Assembly (NCBI GenBank): GCA_964511425.1 | Contig: CAZEFI010000005.1 | Coordinates: 1-64,000, forward strand | Source of the DNA: Bin55 sp964511425 | GTDB taxonomy: Bacteria; Pseudomonadota; Gammaproteobacteria; Pseudomonadales; Azotimanducaceae | Reading direction: 5' to 3' | Length of the DNA: 64,000 bases | Part shown: positions 1 to 8,966 of the stretch, piece after piece | Numbering within the stretch: the first letter of the stretch is position 1 | How the letters are laid out: each line of letters begins with the position of its first letter | Notes under the pieces: generated by a model | Seen by the model: only the letters and a program-made list of their open reading frames with translations | What the model was told of the DNA's origin: nothing | Database searches by the model: none | Made by a program: the position numbers and the translations under genes

Positions 1-80
1 AGTGATTCTATATTAAACATGGGGTTATTTATTCCCATATTTCGTGAGCAAGACAAGTTCTTCTATACAATTCCCATGTT

Positions 81-113
81 CCTTTAGATTTAGTTTCATT
101 GACTAAATTTAGG
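81..113. repeat. AT-rich inverted repeat upstream of the desaturase gene
   Basis: Arms at about 84-94 and 102-112 (core AGATTTAGT / ACTAAATTT, one G-T pair) flank a 7-nt loop, giving roughly 11 bp of stem. It lies about 46 bp before the desaturase GTG start and is not followed by a T-run, so an operator or leader hairpin fits better than a terminator. Nothing else is recognisable in 1-159. Confidence 0.4.
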
Positions 114-159
114 AAAGTCTTCACCCTCACATTCATTATTAGCAGCAGGTTCGTTCTTA

Positions 160-1350
160 GTGACTTTTTTTGACTGGTCGTTCGGTATCGTCGGATTCTC
201 GATTCCTTGGGCGTTGGTGTATTTTCTGATCACCACCCACATTACTTTTGTCTCGATCACTTTATATTTACACCGACATTCCGCCCACCGTTCACTTGAT
301 TTGCATCCCGCAGTGAGTCACTTTTTTCGCTTTGTCCTTTGGTTTTCGACTGGAATGATCACAAAAGAGTGGACTGCGATCCATCGCAAGCACCATGCAA
401 AAACGGAGACGGACGAAGATCCTCACAGCCCAGTCATACATGGGTTGAGCAACATTTTGCTTCAAGGTGTCGAATACTATCGTGACGCGATCGATGAGGA
501 AACAGTGAAACGCTATGGCAAAGGTACACCGGACGATTGGATTGAACGTAATGTCTATTCAAAGAATGTTTGGTTGGGCGTGACTATTCTGCTCTTCATA
601 AATATCGCGTTGTTTGGCGTGTTGGGAGTGGTCGTTTGGGCACTGCAAATGATTTGGACTCCGTTCTGGGGAGCGGGGGTAGTCAACGGTATTGGTCACG
701 CTATTGGATACCGGAACTTTGAAGTCGCGGATAATTCCCGCAACATATGTCCGATTGGGATTTTTCTCTGTGGGGAAGAATTACACAACAACCATCATAC
801 CTATCCAAACTCAGCGCGGTTCTCGGTCAAACCATGGGAGTTTGATGTGGGCTGGTTTTACATCAGAATTTTGAGTGTGCTAAAACTGGCTCGTCCAGTC
901 CATACACAACCTATCGCTGCGACCGTCAGTGAAAAGTCTACTATCGACATGGATACACTTTGGGCGGTGATTAATGACCGATTTAGTGTCATGGCAACAT
1001 ATGCAAGAAAAGTAGTTCATCCGACTATTAAACAAGAGCGTAAGGGTGCAGATCTTTACTTTCGCAAGTTATTACGCCGTGGGCGAAAAGCGATTAGTGC
1101 TCATGATGTCGTTCTCCAAGAACGCGATAAAAACCATATCAAGCAAATCACCAAACGGAGTCCCTCGCTTAAACGAATTTACGAATTGCGGCTTTCATTG
1201 AATGCGATTTGGGCAAAGCGAACAGGTAATGCAGAGGAACTGTTAGCACAGTTTCGAACTTGGTGCCGCGAAGCTGAAGAAACGGGCTTAGAACACTTAC
1301 GGTACTTCGTGAAGGATCTCAGAACCTACACGGTTCCGAAAAGTACCTGA
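160..1350 (+). CDS. Membrane fatty-acid (acyl-lipid/acyl-CoA) desaturase
   Basis: Membrane di-iron desaturase that introduces a double bond into fatty acyl chains. All three histidine boxes of the delta-9 acyl-CoA desaturase family are visible: HRHSAH (residues 38-43), HRKHH (75-79) and HNNHH (209-213). Hydrophobic segments lie at about 10-37, 54-68 and 138-175. The start is GTG at 160, which gives a sensible N-terminal membrane segment. After about residue 250 there is a basic, mostly soluble extension of some 140 residues, which makes the protein longer than the catalytic core needs. It converges on argS with a 2-bp gap. Family assignment is firm; regiospecificity cannot be told from sequence. 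Confidence 0.9.
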   Translation: MTFFDWSFGIVGFSIPWALVYFLITTHITFVSITLYLHRHSAHRSLDLHPAVSHFFRFVLWFSTGMITKEWTAIHRKHHAKTETDEDPHSPVIHGLSNILLQGVEYYRDAIDEETVKRYGKGTPDDWIERNVYSKNVWLGVTILLFINIALFGVLGVVVWALQMIWTPFWGAGVVNGIGHAIGYRNFEVADNSRNICPIGIFLCGEELHNNHHTYPNSARFSVKPWEFDVGWFYIRILSVLKLARPVHTQPIAATVSEKSTIDMDTLWAVINDRFSVMATYARKVVHPTIKQERKGADLYFRKLLRRGRKAISAHDVVLQERDKNHIKQITKRSPSLKRIYELRLSLNAIWAKRTGNAEELLAQFRTWCREAEETGLEHLRYFVKDLRTYTVPKST

Positions 1351-1352
1351 CT

Positions 1353-3074
1353 TCACATACGCGACGGGAGTGCAATTCCCAAATTCGCTAGTCCCACACG
1401 CAATACCTGTGAGGTTTTCGCGCAAAGCGATAGTCTACTGTCCCGCAATTTATTGGTACTTGCTTTGAGCACAGGACAACTTTCGTAGAACCTCATAAAG
1501 TGTCCGGTTAAATCGTAGAAGTAGTTGCAAAGATAATGAGGTTTGCGCTCCTCTATACACTGTTCTAGAGTTTCCGAGAATCGAAGTAACCGGAGAGCCA
1601 GTGCACGCTCATTCTTGTGTTGAAACTCAATCGGTTTCTGGTCGAACTCTTGGATGTCCAAGTTTATACGAGAGAAAATTGAGCAGATTCGTGCATGTGC
1701 GTACTGTAGATACGGAGCCGTATTGCCTTCTAACGAGAGCATCACATCCCAGTCAAACCGATAGTCATTGGTACGATTTTTCGATAGATCCGCATACTTA
1801 ATTGCGCCTACGGCAACTTGGTGCGCGATTTCTTGCTGTTCTTCACTACTCAAGTGCGCACTTTTGTGCTTCACGATGTTCAATGCACGTTCGATACCTT
1901 CTTGAATGAGAGTCCCTAGTCGAACATTGTTCCCTCCTCGAGTACGGAAAGGTTCGCCATTCTTGTCGAGAATTGATCCGAACACGAGATGTTCCGACAC
2001 CACGTCTTCTGGAATGTACCCGACGAGTTTACCGACAGCGAACAAGAGCTCGAAATGATGAATCTGTCTGGAGTCCGTGAGATAGATGAGTCGATCTGCG
2101 GCTAATGTCTTGGTACGGTGCTTAAGAGCTGCTAGATCGGTGGTGTGATAGAGATATCCGCCGTCGGACTTTTGTACGAGCATGGGGAGTGGAGAGCCGT
2201 CTTTGCGCTTAAATCCGTCTACGAACACGCACTGTGCTCCCTCAGACAAAGTGAGTAATCCGGCATTTTGGAGATCGTCAACCACATCGGGTAAATCTTC
2301 GTTGTAAGCACTCTCTCCTCGAACGTCTGATAGTCCGAGTGAAATGCCGAGCTCAGAGTAAATGTGTTGTACATGATCAAGCGAAGCACGGACAATGCGA
2401 TCCCACTTTTTTACTACTTTTGGGTCGTGTTGTTGGAGTTTGAGTACTTCCTGACGAGCTCGTTGAGCGAAGTTTGAGTCTCGGTCGAATTGCTTACTAG
2501 CTTCCACATACAACTTTTCGATACCCGCAACGGAAAGGTCGCCAACTTCTTGGTGTTCATCGACGTACGCGATGAGCTTTCCAAAAGCTGTGCCCCAATC
2601 TCCTACATGGTTCTGGCGTATAACTGTGTGTCCGACAAGCTCGAACAGTCGGACTAGTGCATCGCCGATTACTGTACTGCGCAGATGTCCGACATGGAGT
2701 TCCTTCGCGATATTCGGTGAAGAATAGTCTACAACAATACGTTCCGGTTGCTCTACAGAGGGAAGTTGCGTAAAGTCTGACAACGTGGAAGCTAAAAAAC
2801 CATCGTCGAGGTGTATGTTGATGAATCCCGGGCCGGCGACTTCTACGGTTGCGTTTAAATCTGCAAGTGGTGCTCGGTCGACAATTTCTTGCGCGACCAT
2901 ACGTGGTTTTTTGCCAAGTTGATTGGCGATTGCCATGGCACCGTTCGCTTGGTAGTCCCCAAAGTCTTCATTCGTGGTGGGGAAGACCAGGGCACTAGGG
3001 CTGTCAATCCCTAAACTTGCGAAACTCCTGTCTAGGTGGGTGGTGAGTAACTGCCTTAGGTTAATTGGGAGCAC
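1353..3074 (-). CDS. argS: Arginyl-tRNA synthetase
   Basis: Class I aminoacyl-tRNA synthetase that charges tRNA-Arg in the cytoplasm. The N-terminal additional domain (about 1-110) precedes the catalytic domain with the HIGH-type motif HVGH (127-130) in the context YSSPNIAKELHVGHLRST. The C-terminal half is the all-helical anticodon-binding domain ending in the typical LGI(A)LP..M tail. At 573 residues the length matches the bacterial family. The start codon is GTG (3072-3074), directly abutting the TGA stop of the upstream cold-shock-like gene, so the two are probably translationally coupled. I see no sign of damage. Confidence 0.96.
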   Translation of the reverse strand: MLPINLRQLLTTHLDRSFASLGIDSPSALVFPTTNEDFGDYQANGAMAIANQLGKKPRMVAQEIVDRAPLADLNATVEVAGPGFINIHLDDGFLASTLSDFTQLPSVEQPERIVVDYSSPNIAKELHVGHLRSTVIGDALVRLFELVGHTVIRQNHVGDWGTAFGKLIAYVDEHQEVGDLSVAGIEKLYVEASKQFDRDSNFAQRARQEVLKLQQHDPKVVKKWDRIVRASLDHVQHIYSELGISLGLSDVRGESAYNEDLPDVVDDLQNAGLLTLSEGAQCVFVDGFKRKDGSPLPMLVQKSDGGYLYHTTDLAALKHRTKTLAADRLIYLTDSRQIHHFELLFAVGKLVGYIPEDVVSEHLVFGSILDKNGEPFRTRGGNNVRLGTLIQEGIERALNIVKHKSAHLSSEEQQEIAHQVAVGAIKYADLSKNRTNDYRFDWDVMLSLEGNTAPYLQYAHARICSIFSRINLDIQEFDQKPIEFQHKNERALALRLLRFSETLEQCIEERKPHYLCNYFYDLTGHFMRFYESCPVLKASTNKLRDSRLSLCAKTSQVLRVGLANLGIALPSRM

Positions 3075-3755
3075 TCACTGCTCTAAACGAATATCGGTAG
3101 CGACGGGACCACGGTCACTGGGAGTCACTAAGTAACTTACATTTGGTTTCTTAGTCAGATCGCGTTCGTCAATATCTGCGTCGATAGCAGATTTATGAAA
3201 GAAAATTGTATGTTTGTTCTCGTCCTCAACGAAACCATAGGATCTGCGGGTGTAATACACGCGCACACGACCCTTGACACGCTCACCGGTGGCCACGTCT
3301 GCCTTCGAACTCTCTGTTCGGTCGACAGTGGTCCCACTCTTATTTGCTCTTTGAGTCGAACCTGATGTTGCTGTACTTTTGCTCTTGGCAACTCGATTCG
3401 TCTTACTCTGAGAGGTTTTGAAGGAAGACTTGTTACCCTGGGTTTGTCGCTGATTGCGTCGGCGCGACGTCGATTGTGAGGCGTGTTGTTGGGTGAGTTG
3501 ATTCCGCTTAGTGATTTGATAGGTGAGATACGAGGTAGAAGAAACCGCTAGCGTCACTAGCACAAAGAGCACTAGAAATCCGTCTCTCGAACCTGTCGCG
3601 TCGGTCTCCTCCTTTTCGTCCGTATCCAAGCTAGCTGTCGAAAATTCAAATGAACTTGACCCGTTGACATACCGTAATGAAATTTCCGCAATAAATGCGG
3701 ACCAGAACAGAATAGAGCCAATAATCGCAAGAAGCAGTAGTACGCGTTTAGCCAT
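3075..3755 (-). CDS. Membrane-anchored protein with C-terminal cold-shock-like domain
   Basis: There are two predicted transmembrane helices (about 5-28 and 58-80), then a roughly 80-residue linker rich in Ser, Thr, Gln, Lys and Arg. The C-terminal 65 residues resemble a cold-shock OB fold: RRSYGFV occupies the place of the RNP1 motif (KGFGFI) and TIFFHKSAI that of RNP2 (DVFVHxSAI). This predicts a nucleic-acid-binding domain tethered to the inner membrane by a flexible basic linker. The gene directly precedes argS with no spacer. No precise function is known to me. RNA binding at the membrane is inference; a cold-shock fold that no longer binds nucleic acid is the alternative. Confidence 0.75.
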   Translation of the reverse strand: MAKRVLLLLAIIGSILFWSAFIAEISLRYVNGSSSFEFSTASLDTDEKEETDATGSRDGFLVLFVLVTLAVSSTSYLTYQITKRNQLTQQHASQSTSRRRNQRQTQGNKSSFKTSQSKTNRVAKSKSTATSGSTQRANKSGTTVDRTESSKADVATGERVKGRVRVYYTRRSYGFVEDENKHTIFFHKSAIDADIDERDLTKKPNVSYLVTPSDRGPVATDIRLEQ

Positions 3756-3818
3756 GTATGTGTCTTATTTTTTAAGTCGTCTATTGGAAAATCGATCAGA
3801 AAAATCCGTCGGAGTACG

Positions 3819-4439
3819 TTATTCGTACGTCGACGCTTGTTTGATCACAACATTTTCGATCGGAAAGTTCTTCCAGTCGTTGTTGCGCATTTTTTTAGTT
3901 TCAGTCTTGACTGTTGCGATGTCCTCTACCACTTCCATCCCTCGGATAACTTTACCGAACACCGCGTAACCATGCGGGTTGCTTGCTCGACCTTCACGGT
4001 CTAATTCCCAATTGTCGGTTAAATTAATGTAGAAGTCTGATGACGCGGAGTCTGGGTCTTCACCGCGTGCCATCGCCAGCGTGCCTTTTTCGTTCGATAA
4101 ACCATTATCCGCCTCGTTCTTTACCGTTTCATCGACGTCTTGATATTCGAGTTCTTGGTTAAAACTACCTGTTTGAATGACAAAATTTTTCACCACTCGA
4201 TGAAAGATTAATCCGTCGTAGTAATCATCTTCAATGAGTTTCAGAAAGTGTTGTACGGTGAGAGGAGCTTTATCGGGGTAAAGCTCAACCATAAATGTTC
4301 CTTGCGAGGTATCAAACAATACCTTGGGGTTTTCTGTCTCCTCGTCGGTCTCATCGGAGACATTTTCTGACTCTTGTGCGATCACGTTAACAAGTGCTCC
4401 TAAAGATACCAGCAAGAAAATAAGGCGAATGGTCTTCAT
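3819..4439 (-). CDS. Periplasmic peptidyl-prolyl cis-trans isomerase, cyclophilin type
   Basis: Catalyses proline cis-trans isomerisation during protein folding. An N-terminal signal peptide (about 1-21, ending VIAQE) targets it to the periplasm, and an acidic linker precedes the cyclophilin domain (about 40-200). Family signatures visible are TSQGTFMVELYPDKAP, FHRVVKNFVIQTGSF (canonical FHRVxxxFMIQGG), GTLAMAR and NPHGYAVFGKVIRGMEVV. Length is typical of PpiA-like proteins. It lies 63 bp upstream of the cold-shock-like gene on the same strand and is divergent from apbE with only 36 bp between the start codons, so any shared promoter region is very compact or lies within the coding regions. 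Confidence 0.93.
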   Translation of the reverse strand: MKTIRLIFLLVSLGALVNVIAQESENVSDETDEETENPKVLFDTSQGTFMVELYPDKAPLTVQHFLKLIEDDYYDGLIFHRVVKNFVIQTGSFNQELEYQDVDETVKNEADNGLSNEKGTLAMARGEDPDSASSDFYINLTDNWELDREGRASNPHGYAVFGKVIRGMEVVEDIATVKTETKKMRNNDWKNFPIENVVIKQASTYE

Positions 4440-4475
4440 AAATCAATGAAATTCCTCAGTTAGAGTTGAAATTCT

Positions 4476-5549
4476 GTGCTCATTTTAAGGACAGCATTCT
4501 CATGTATAAGTTCCCCGCTAAAGCTTGGAGAGCGTATCGCTAAAAGACCGATTGAACGAGCTTTAGCATTTCTTCTGATAGGCCTCGTTTTAGGTGGATG
4601 CGGTGTAAACCGTTATCAATCTTTTCAAGGTGAAACGATGGGCACCTACTACCGAGTCGTAGGGAATTGTAGTTCTTCGCTCTCACAGGAAGCGCTTGAG
4701 GTCGAATTGCAAATGTTGAATTCGATTTTGTCGACCTACGATTCTGAGTCTGAAATCAGTGCGTTCAATCGTTCGAACGTCGTCGGAAGTTGGATAGAGA
4801 CGCATGAAATCTTAATTGACGTAATAGCAGTAGCGTTGGAGGTTAGTAGGAAGACAAATGGCGTGTTTGACGTTACGATTGCACCACTGGTAGAACTATG
4901 GGGATTCGGACCCGAAGAAGTGCTCGAACCTCCTCATTCAGAATCAATCGTTCGCACTCTCGAACTCGTAAATTACCAATTGCTAGAAATTGATGAGGAT
5001 AGGGAAGCAATGCGGAAGCTAGCCGAAATAAAACTAGATTTGTCCGGAATCGGTAAAGGATATGGTGTGGATCATCTCTCAAATATGCTCATTGAGCATG
5101 AATGTTCAGATTTTTTAGTTGACATTGGTGGTGAAATTAGAGTTCGCGGTCGCAATGAGTCAATGAAGCCATGGCAAGTAGGAATGGAAGTACCAGATGG
5201 TTCCGGACACATAAAAGGTACACTGAGCTTGTCTACCGGAGCAATCGCGACATCGGGTACCTATCGAAATTTTCGAATTTACGGCGACACAACCTATTCA
5301 CACCTTATAGATCCACGGACCGGATATCCCACATCACATAATTTACGTGCGGTTTCAGTGTATCATGTATCGGCCGCCACGGCAGATGCTTTAGCGACCG
5401 CGCTCTTTATCATGGGATTTGACGAAGCACTTACCTTTGCCGAATCGCATGGTATTGCAGTTGCTCTGACGATTTGGGATGCAGACGCCGAGAAAATGAT
5501 CTGGAACTATTCAAGCAATATGGCAGATTTGCTGAAGAAGTGGAATTGA
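4476..5549 (+). CDS. apbE: FAD:protein FMN transferase (ApbE), lipoprotein
   Basis: Transfers FMN covalently to threonine residues of periplasmic flavoproteins such as NQR and RNF subunits. The N-terminus carries a hydrophobic segment ending in a lipobox (LGGC, Cys about residue 42), so it is probably anchored to a membrane as a lipoprotein. Motifs visible are GETMGTYYRV, DLSGIGKGYGVD (canonical DLSGIAKGYAVD), the GG-containing FLVDIGGEIR, STGAIATSGTYRN and HLIDPRTGYP. The annotated start is GTG at 4476, which makes the pre-lipobox region rather long; a later start cannot be excluded. Its client flavoprotein is not in this window. Confidence 0.93.
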   Translation: MLILRTAFSCISSPLKLGERIAKRPIERALAFLLIGLVLGGCGVNRYQSFQGETMGTYYRVVGNCSSSLSQEALEVELQMLNSILSTYDSESEISAFNRSNVVGSWIETHEILIDVIAVALEVSRKTNGVFDVTIAPLVELWGFGPEEVLEPPHSESIVRTLELVNYQLLEIDEDREAMRKLAEIKLDLSGIGKGYGVDHLSNMLIEHECSDFLVDIGGEIRVRGRNESMKPWQVGMEVPDGSGHIKGTLSLSTGAIATSGTYRNFRIYGDTTYSHLIDPRTGYPTSHNLRAVSVYHVSAATADALATALFIMGFDEALTFAESHGIAVALTIWDADAEKMIWNYSSNMADLLKKWN

Positions 5550-5550
5550 G

Positions 5551-5696
5551 GTGATTCGTTGGATCTCCAAGGGATTGTCGTGGTAGGTCATGGTGCTTGG
5601 AACAACATGATTCGCATGATTGCGATCTGGAAGGAGGAATAGGAGGAGAGATTCCATGTACCTACCACGACTTTATCCCTACCCAAGGAGAATCAC
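5551..5696. repeat. 146-nt imperfect long inverted repeat (structured RNA or MITE-like)
   Basis: The ends and centre fold back on each other: GTGATT 5551-5556 with AATCAC 5691-5696; CTCC 5565-5568 with GGAG 5687-5690; GGGAT 5571-5575 with ATCCC 5675-5679; a perfect 12-bp arm GTCGTGGTAGGT 5577-5588 with ACCTACCACGAC 5660-5671; CATGG 5589-5593 with CCATG 5654-5658. The apical 60 nt is purine-rich. It starts immediately after the apbE stop. It could be a non-coding RNA, a long hairpin processing or termination site, or a small non-autonomous element with about 43-nt terminal inverted repeats. No target duplication is evident. No known RNA family was recognised. Confidence 0.6.
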
Positions 5697-5829
5697 TAAC
5701 AATATTTTGCCTTGCGACATTGAAGTAGCAATGAAGAAAAAGTGGAATCATTATTGAGGCGCAGAGTCATTAGAACTCTAGCTGTTTAGGTTTCGCTTGA
5801 ATTCGAACTAATGCAGAGATAATCGTGTC

Positions 5830-7101
5830 GTGAACTTTCGCCTAGCTCAACTCATCGGTTGGCGGTATTTCCGATCCTCAAGAGACTTCCTTAGGTCCGT
5901 CGCATCGGTAGCGATGTTAGGATTTGCGTTCTCGATTGCGATCTTGGTCGTCACACAAGGGATACTCACAGGATTTGAGATCGAGTTGCGGGACAGGGTT
6001 CTTGGAATCCTACCTCATGTCACGATTCAGGCTCAGAGCGGCAGTATGAATGTGAATGAAATCGAAGAAGGTCTCGATGCTCTGGCGATTGAATATCGGG
6101 GAAGCCCCATGATCGAAAGTATCGCGTTAATCGTCGTCCCGCTTAAAGCTTTATCGGAGGATCGTTCGCAGCGACAAAGTCAATTAGTTGAAGCAACGTG
6201 GTTAACGGGTATTGATCCGGAAAAACACTTGCTTGCTTCAAAACTAGGGGAATTCGTTGAATATGAAGCTATTTCGCGACTTAAATCTGGCTCTTTTGAA
6301 ATGTTGCTCGGGCGAGATAAAGCTAGGGAACTTGCGGTACAACCGGGCGACTTCGTTACCGTAGTAATGAGGGAAGCCACACTCACTCTAGTTGGCCCCG
6401 TGCCCCGCCAAAAACAATTCCGCGTCGCTGGGATCGTTGATACTAGTACTTTCCTAGATGCTGTTACTGCATACATTCACATTGACGACGCCGCTAGGCT
6501 GAGTCGTCTTTCTAAGGGCATCACTAGCTACAAACTGCAAATTGATGATCCTTTTGACGCCTCACGGGTAGTTGACCAGATCAGACCAACCGTCAGTCGC
6601 AGTTCCTACAAGGTGTGGGCATGGTCGTCTTTGTATGGTCACCTATCCGAACGTATAGTCGCTTCTCGAAACATGTTAGTGTTGATATTTTCACTCATGG
6701 TAGCTATTGCTGCATTTAACCTCGTGTCAACGGTGGTCGTTTTTGTCAATGAACGCAAACAAGACATCGCGGTGTTAAGGACACTCGGTGGAGGAAGAGT
6801 GTTAATCGGTGCTTGTTTTCTCATCACAGGAATCATGATTTCGACATTAGGTTTACTCTTCGGTGGAATCCTAGGTGGATTAATCGGGATCGGATTGGAG
6901 CTAGGTCTGCCTGTAATTTCTGGTGCCTTCGGGGTCGACCTTCTACAAGAATATTTTGTTAAAACACTGAACGTGGAATTTGTCGTAGCGGATCTGCTAG
7001 TAGTCGTCGTTATTGGACTGAGTCTTTCGGTGTTGGCTGCGATCTATCCGGCCTGGCGCGCCGTCCGATTGGATCCTGTGGAGATTTTGCACCGTGACTG
7101 A
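5830..7101 (+). CDS. lolC: Lipoprotein-releasing ABC permease LolC/LolE family
   Basis: Inner-membrane subunit of the LolCDE machine that extracts outer-membrane lipoproteins and hands them to LolA. The architecture is typical: an N-terminal helix (about 24-46), a large periplasmic domain (about 47-275), then three C-terminal helices in the FtsX/MacB fold (about 283-310, 330-362, 385-410), with the late motif LAAIYPAWRAVRLDPVEILH. At 423 residues the length fits. GTG at 5830 is the start. The last 8 bp overlap lolD, indicating translational coupling. Whether it should be called LolC, LolE or LolF depends on comparison; I use lolC because it is first in a C-D-E order. Confidence 0.9.
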   Translation: MNFRLAQLIGWRYFRSSRDFLRSVASVAMLGFAFSIAILVVTQGILTGFEIELRDRVLGILPHVTIQAQSGSMNVNEIEEGLDALAIEYRGSPMIESIALIVVPLKALSEDRSQRQSQLVEATWLTGIDPEKHLLASKLGEFVEYEAISRLKSGSFEMLLGRDKARELAVQPGDFVTVVMREATLTLVGPVPRQKQFRVAGIVDTSTFLDAVTAYIHIDDAARLSRLSKGITSYKLQIDDPFDASRVVDQIRPTVSRSSYKVWAWSSLYGHLSERIVASRNMLVLIFSLMVAIAAFNLVSTVVVFVNERKQDIAVLRTLGGGRVLIGACFLITGIMISTLGLLFGGILGGLIGIGLELGLPVISGAFGVDLLQEYFVKTLNVEFVVADLLVVVVIGLSLSVLAAIYPAWRAVRLDPVEILHRD

Positions 7102-7780
7102 AGTATTGCGCGCACGAGAAGTCTGCAAGTCCTTTCATGATGGGAGTCGTACGCTACAAATTCTTCGAAGGGTAGACTTAACGGTGTTACGCGGTGAACA
7201 AGTTGCGATTCTTGGTCGTTCGGGTAGTGGTAAAAGTACGCTCTTACACATTCTGGGTGGACTTCTCAGCTTAGATGACGGTGACGTAGTTATTGATGGG
7301 AAAGAAATGAGTCGTGCGAATGTTGCTCAACAAGGTCGTATTCGTAATGAATCCATGGGATTTGTGTATCAATTTCATCATCTATTGCCCGAATTTACTG
7401 CATTAGAAAATGTCGCAATGCCGTTGTGGATCAGAGGTGGTGCGGCGGCGCGAGGAGCGAAACAGAAAGCTCTTACACTGCTCGAAATGATGGCTCTTGA
7501 AGATCGTGCTAAACATTACCCTCATCAACTCTCTGGCGGTGAAAAACAACGTATAGCGGTTGCTCGCGCGCTAGTTGGGAGTCCTGCCGTAGTTCTTGGT
7601 GATGAAATCACGGGGAATTTGGACATCGAAAACGCGGAACGAGTCTTACAACTCATCGTTTCGGTACAAATTGAACTTAGTACTGCTTTCGTTCTCGTTA
7701 CGCACGATCAAGCAGTCGCTCGCCGTATGGACCGGCGACTTCATTTGGATCGAGGGGAATTACATTCGCATGATGAATAA
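7094..7780 (+). CDS. lolD: Lipoprotein-releasing system ATP-binding protein LolD
   Basis: ATPase that drives lipoprotein release through LolC/LolE. Visible motifs are Walker A GRSGSGKST (41-49), the Q-loop in YQFHHLLPEFTALENV, the signature LSGGEKQR, Walker B with D-loop VVLGDEITGNLD, and the switch histidine in LVTHD. Two details differ from the usual LolD sequence LLADEPTGNLD: Ala is replaced by Gly and Pro by Ile. The catalytic Glu is kept, so activity is expected. The start is GTG at 7094 inside the end of lolC, and the gene ends inside the start of lolE, so the three genes form one coupled operon. Confidence 0.95.
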   Translation: MTEVLRAREVCKSFHDGSRTLQILRRVDLTVLRGEQVAILGRSGSGKSTLLHILGGLLSLDDGDVVIDGKEMSRANVAQQGRIRNESMGFVYQFHHLLPEFTALENVAMPLWIRGGAAARGAKQKALTLLEMMALEDRAKHYPHQLSGGEKQRIAVARALVGSPAVVLGDEITGNLDIENAERVLQLIVSVQIELSTAFVLVTHDQAVARRMDRRLHLDRGELHSHDE

Positions 7781-8966
7781 GGCGAAGTTTTTGTTCATCG
7801 TGCGAGTGAGCATTAGATACTTATTGTCGAAGCGTAGCGGTACAAGCCGTCTCATAAATTTAATTGCTTGCTTTGGGTTGGTACTCGGCCTCACGTTACT
7901 GATTGTTGTCCTGTCCGTTTTAAATGGAACTCGAGATGAGATAGACAACTATATTTTTGGAGTATTCCCCCATGCGATCGCACGTGTCAGCGATGATCAA
8001 GCTCAGTTATTGGACGAGTTGCGAGTTCTACCTGGAGTAGTTTCAATTGAACGGTTCGTCGACTTGCGTGCATTAGTGAACACAAAACGTAAGCTGACCA
8101 AACCTCAACCAGGTATATCCGTGTATGGTTTTGATACGGATAGTTCGAACCGCACTTTCCGACGAATGTACTCGGCGTTTAAAGAGCAGCGTGATTTACC
8201 AATCGCAGGATTGGATTACCAAGTAGCGAGCGCGTATGGACTTTCACTTGGTGACACCTTCACTATAACAGTACCGTTGTTGTCGGAGCAAGGCGTTACA
8301 TCCAAGACGGTTGCTTTCCGTTATGCACATCCCTTGTGGCTTGGAGAACATGGAAGATTTTCCGAGATCTTGTACGTACAAATTGCAGATTTATTAGCGT
8401 ACGGCCTTGTATCGGAAAATGAAGTACATTACAGAATCACGCTCGATGAACCCAAACATGCAGTCGACCTATTGGGTGAATATCCCGAGGTGGCGACTTG
8501 GACTGAACATTTTGGAAGCTTCTATCAAGCACTAGCGATGGAAAAGACTGTGCTGTTTATCTTGCTCTTATTTATTATAGGACTGGTGACTATGAACGTA
8601 ATCGCTGGTCAAGCGATGCTCATCAATAGAAAGAGTAGTGACATTGCGATCCTACAAACAATGGGAGCGGAATTACGGTGGATTTCGATAGTTTTTATGT
8701 TTCAAGGCGCAGTCATAGTAGTTTCAGGCGTGATTGTTGGAACTATTCTCGGGGTCATAGTGGCACACTACGCACACGATATCATGCAACTATTTCCATG
8801 GGGTGGTCGGAGCGTGACTTTACACTTTGAAACGGCAACCGTTGCTCCACAAGACCTAGTTTGGACGACTCTGGCGGCACTGGTAGTAGGTTCTGTTGCA
8901 ATTCTTCGACCGCTCAATCTAATCTTTAAAAAGGATCCGGTCGCATCACTGAGCCGTATGGTTTAA
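7770..8966 (+). CDS. lolE: Lipoprotein-releasing ABC permease, second subunit
   Basis: Partner permease of the LolCDE complex. The reading frame stays open upstream to 7596, but the earlier part is lolD read in another frame. The two consecutive ATGs at 7770 and 7773, overlapping the lolD stop, are the natural start and give about 398 residues. The architecture mirrors lolC: N-terminal helix (about 25-50 from the chosen start), periplasmic domain, then three C-terminal helices, ending PLNLIFKKDPVASLSRM. The motif FGLVLGLTLLIVVLSVLNG after the first loop is characteristic of LolC/E proteins. Identity as the E subunit is by position and by being distinct from the first permease. Confidence 0.9.
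   Translation: MMNKAKFLFIVRVSIRYLLSKRSGTSRLINLIACFGLVLGLTLLIVVLSVLNGTRDEIDNYIFGVFPHAIARVSDDQAQLLDELRVLPGVVSIERFVDLRALVNTKRKLTKPQPGISVYGFDTDSSNRTFRRMYSAFKEQRDLPIAGLDYQVASAYGLSLGDTFTITVPLLSEQGVTSKTVAFRYAHPLWLGEHGRFSEILYVQIADLLAYGLVSENEVHYRITLDEPKHAVDLLGEYPEVATWTEHFGSFYQALAMEKTVLFILLLFIIGLVTMNVIAGQAMLINRKSSDIAILQTMGAELRWISIVFMFQGAVIVVSGVIVGTILGVIVAHYAHDIMQLFPWGGRSVTLHFETATVAPQDLVWTTLAALVVGSVAILRPLNLIFKKDPVASLSRMV

Noticed and set aside
5551..5696. SRP 4.5S RNA, because of a GGAAGGA segment near the apex
   Set aside because: The strictly conserved symmetric loop (5' CAGG, 3' AGCA) flanking the tetraloop is missing.
5551..5696. 6S RNA
   Set aside because: Length and long-hairpin shape are suggestive, but I could not match the conserved central bubble sequences.
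7596..7769. N-terminal 58-codon extension of lolE
   Set aside because: It is the lolD coding sequence in another frame; the ATG pair at 7770/7773 gives the normal LolE N-terminus.
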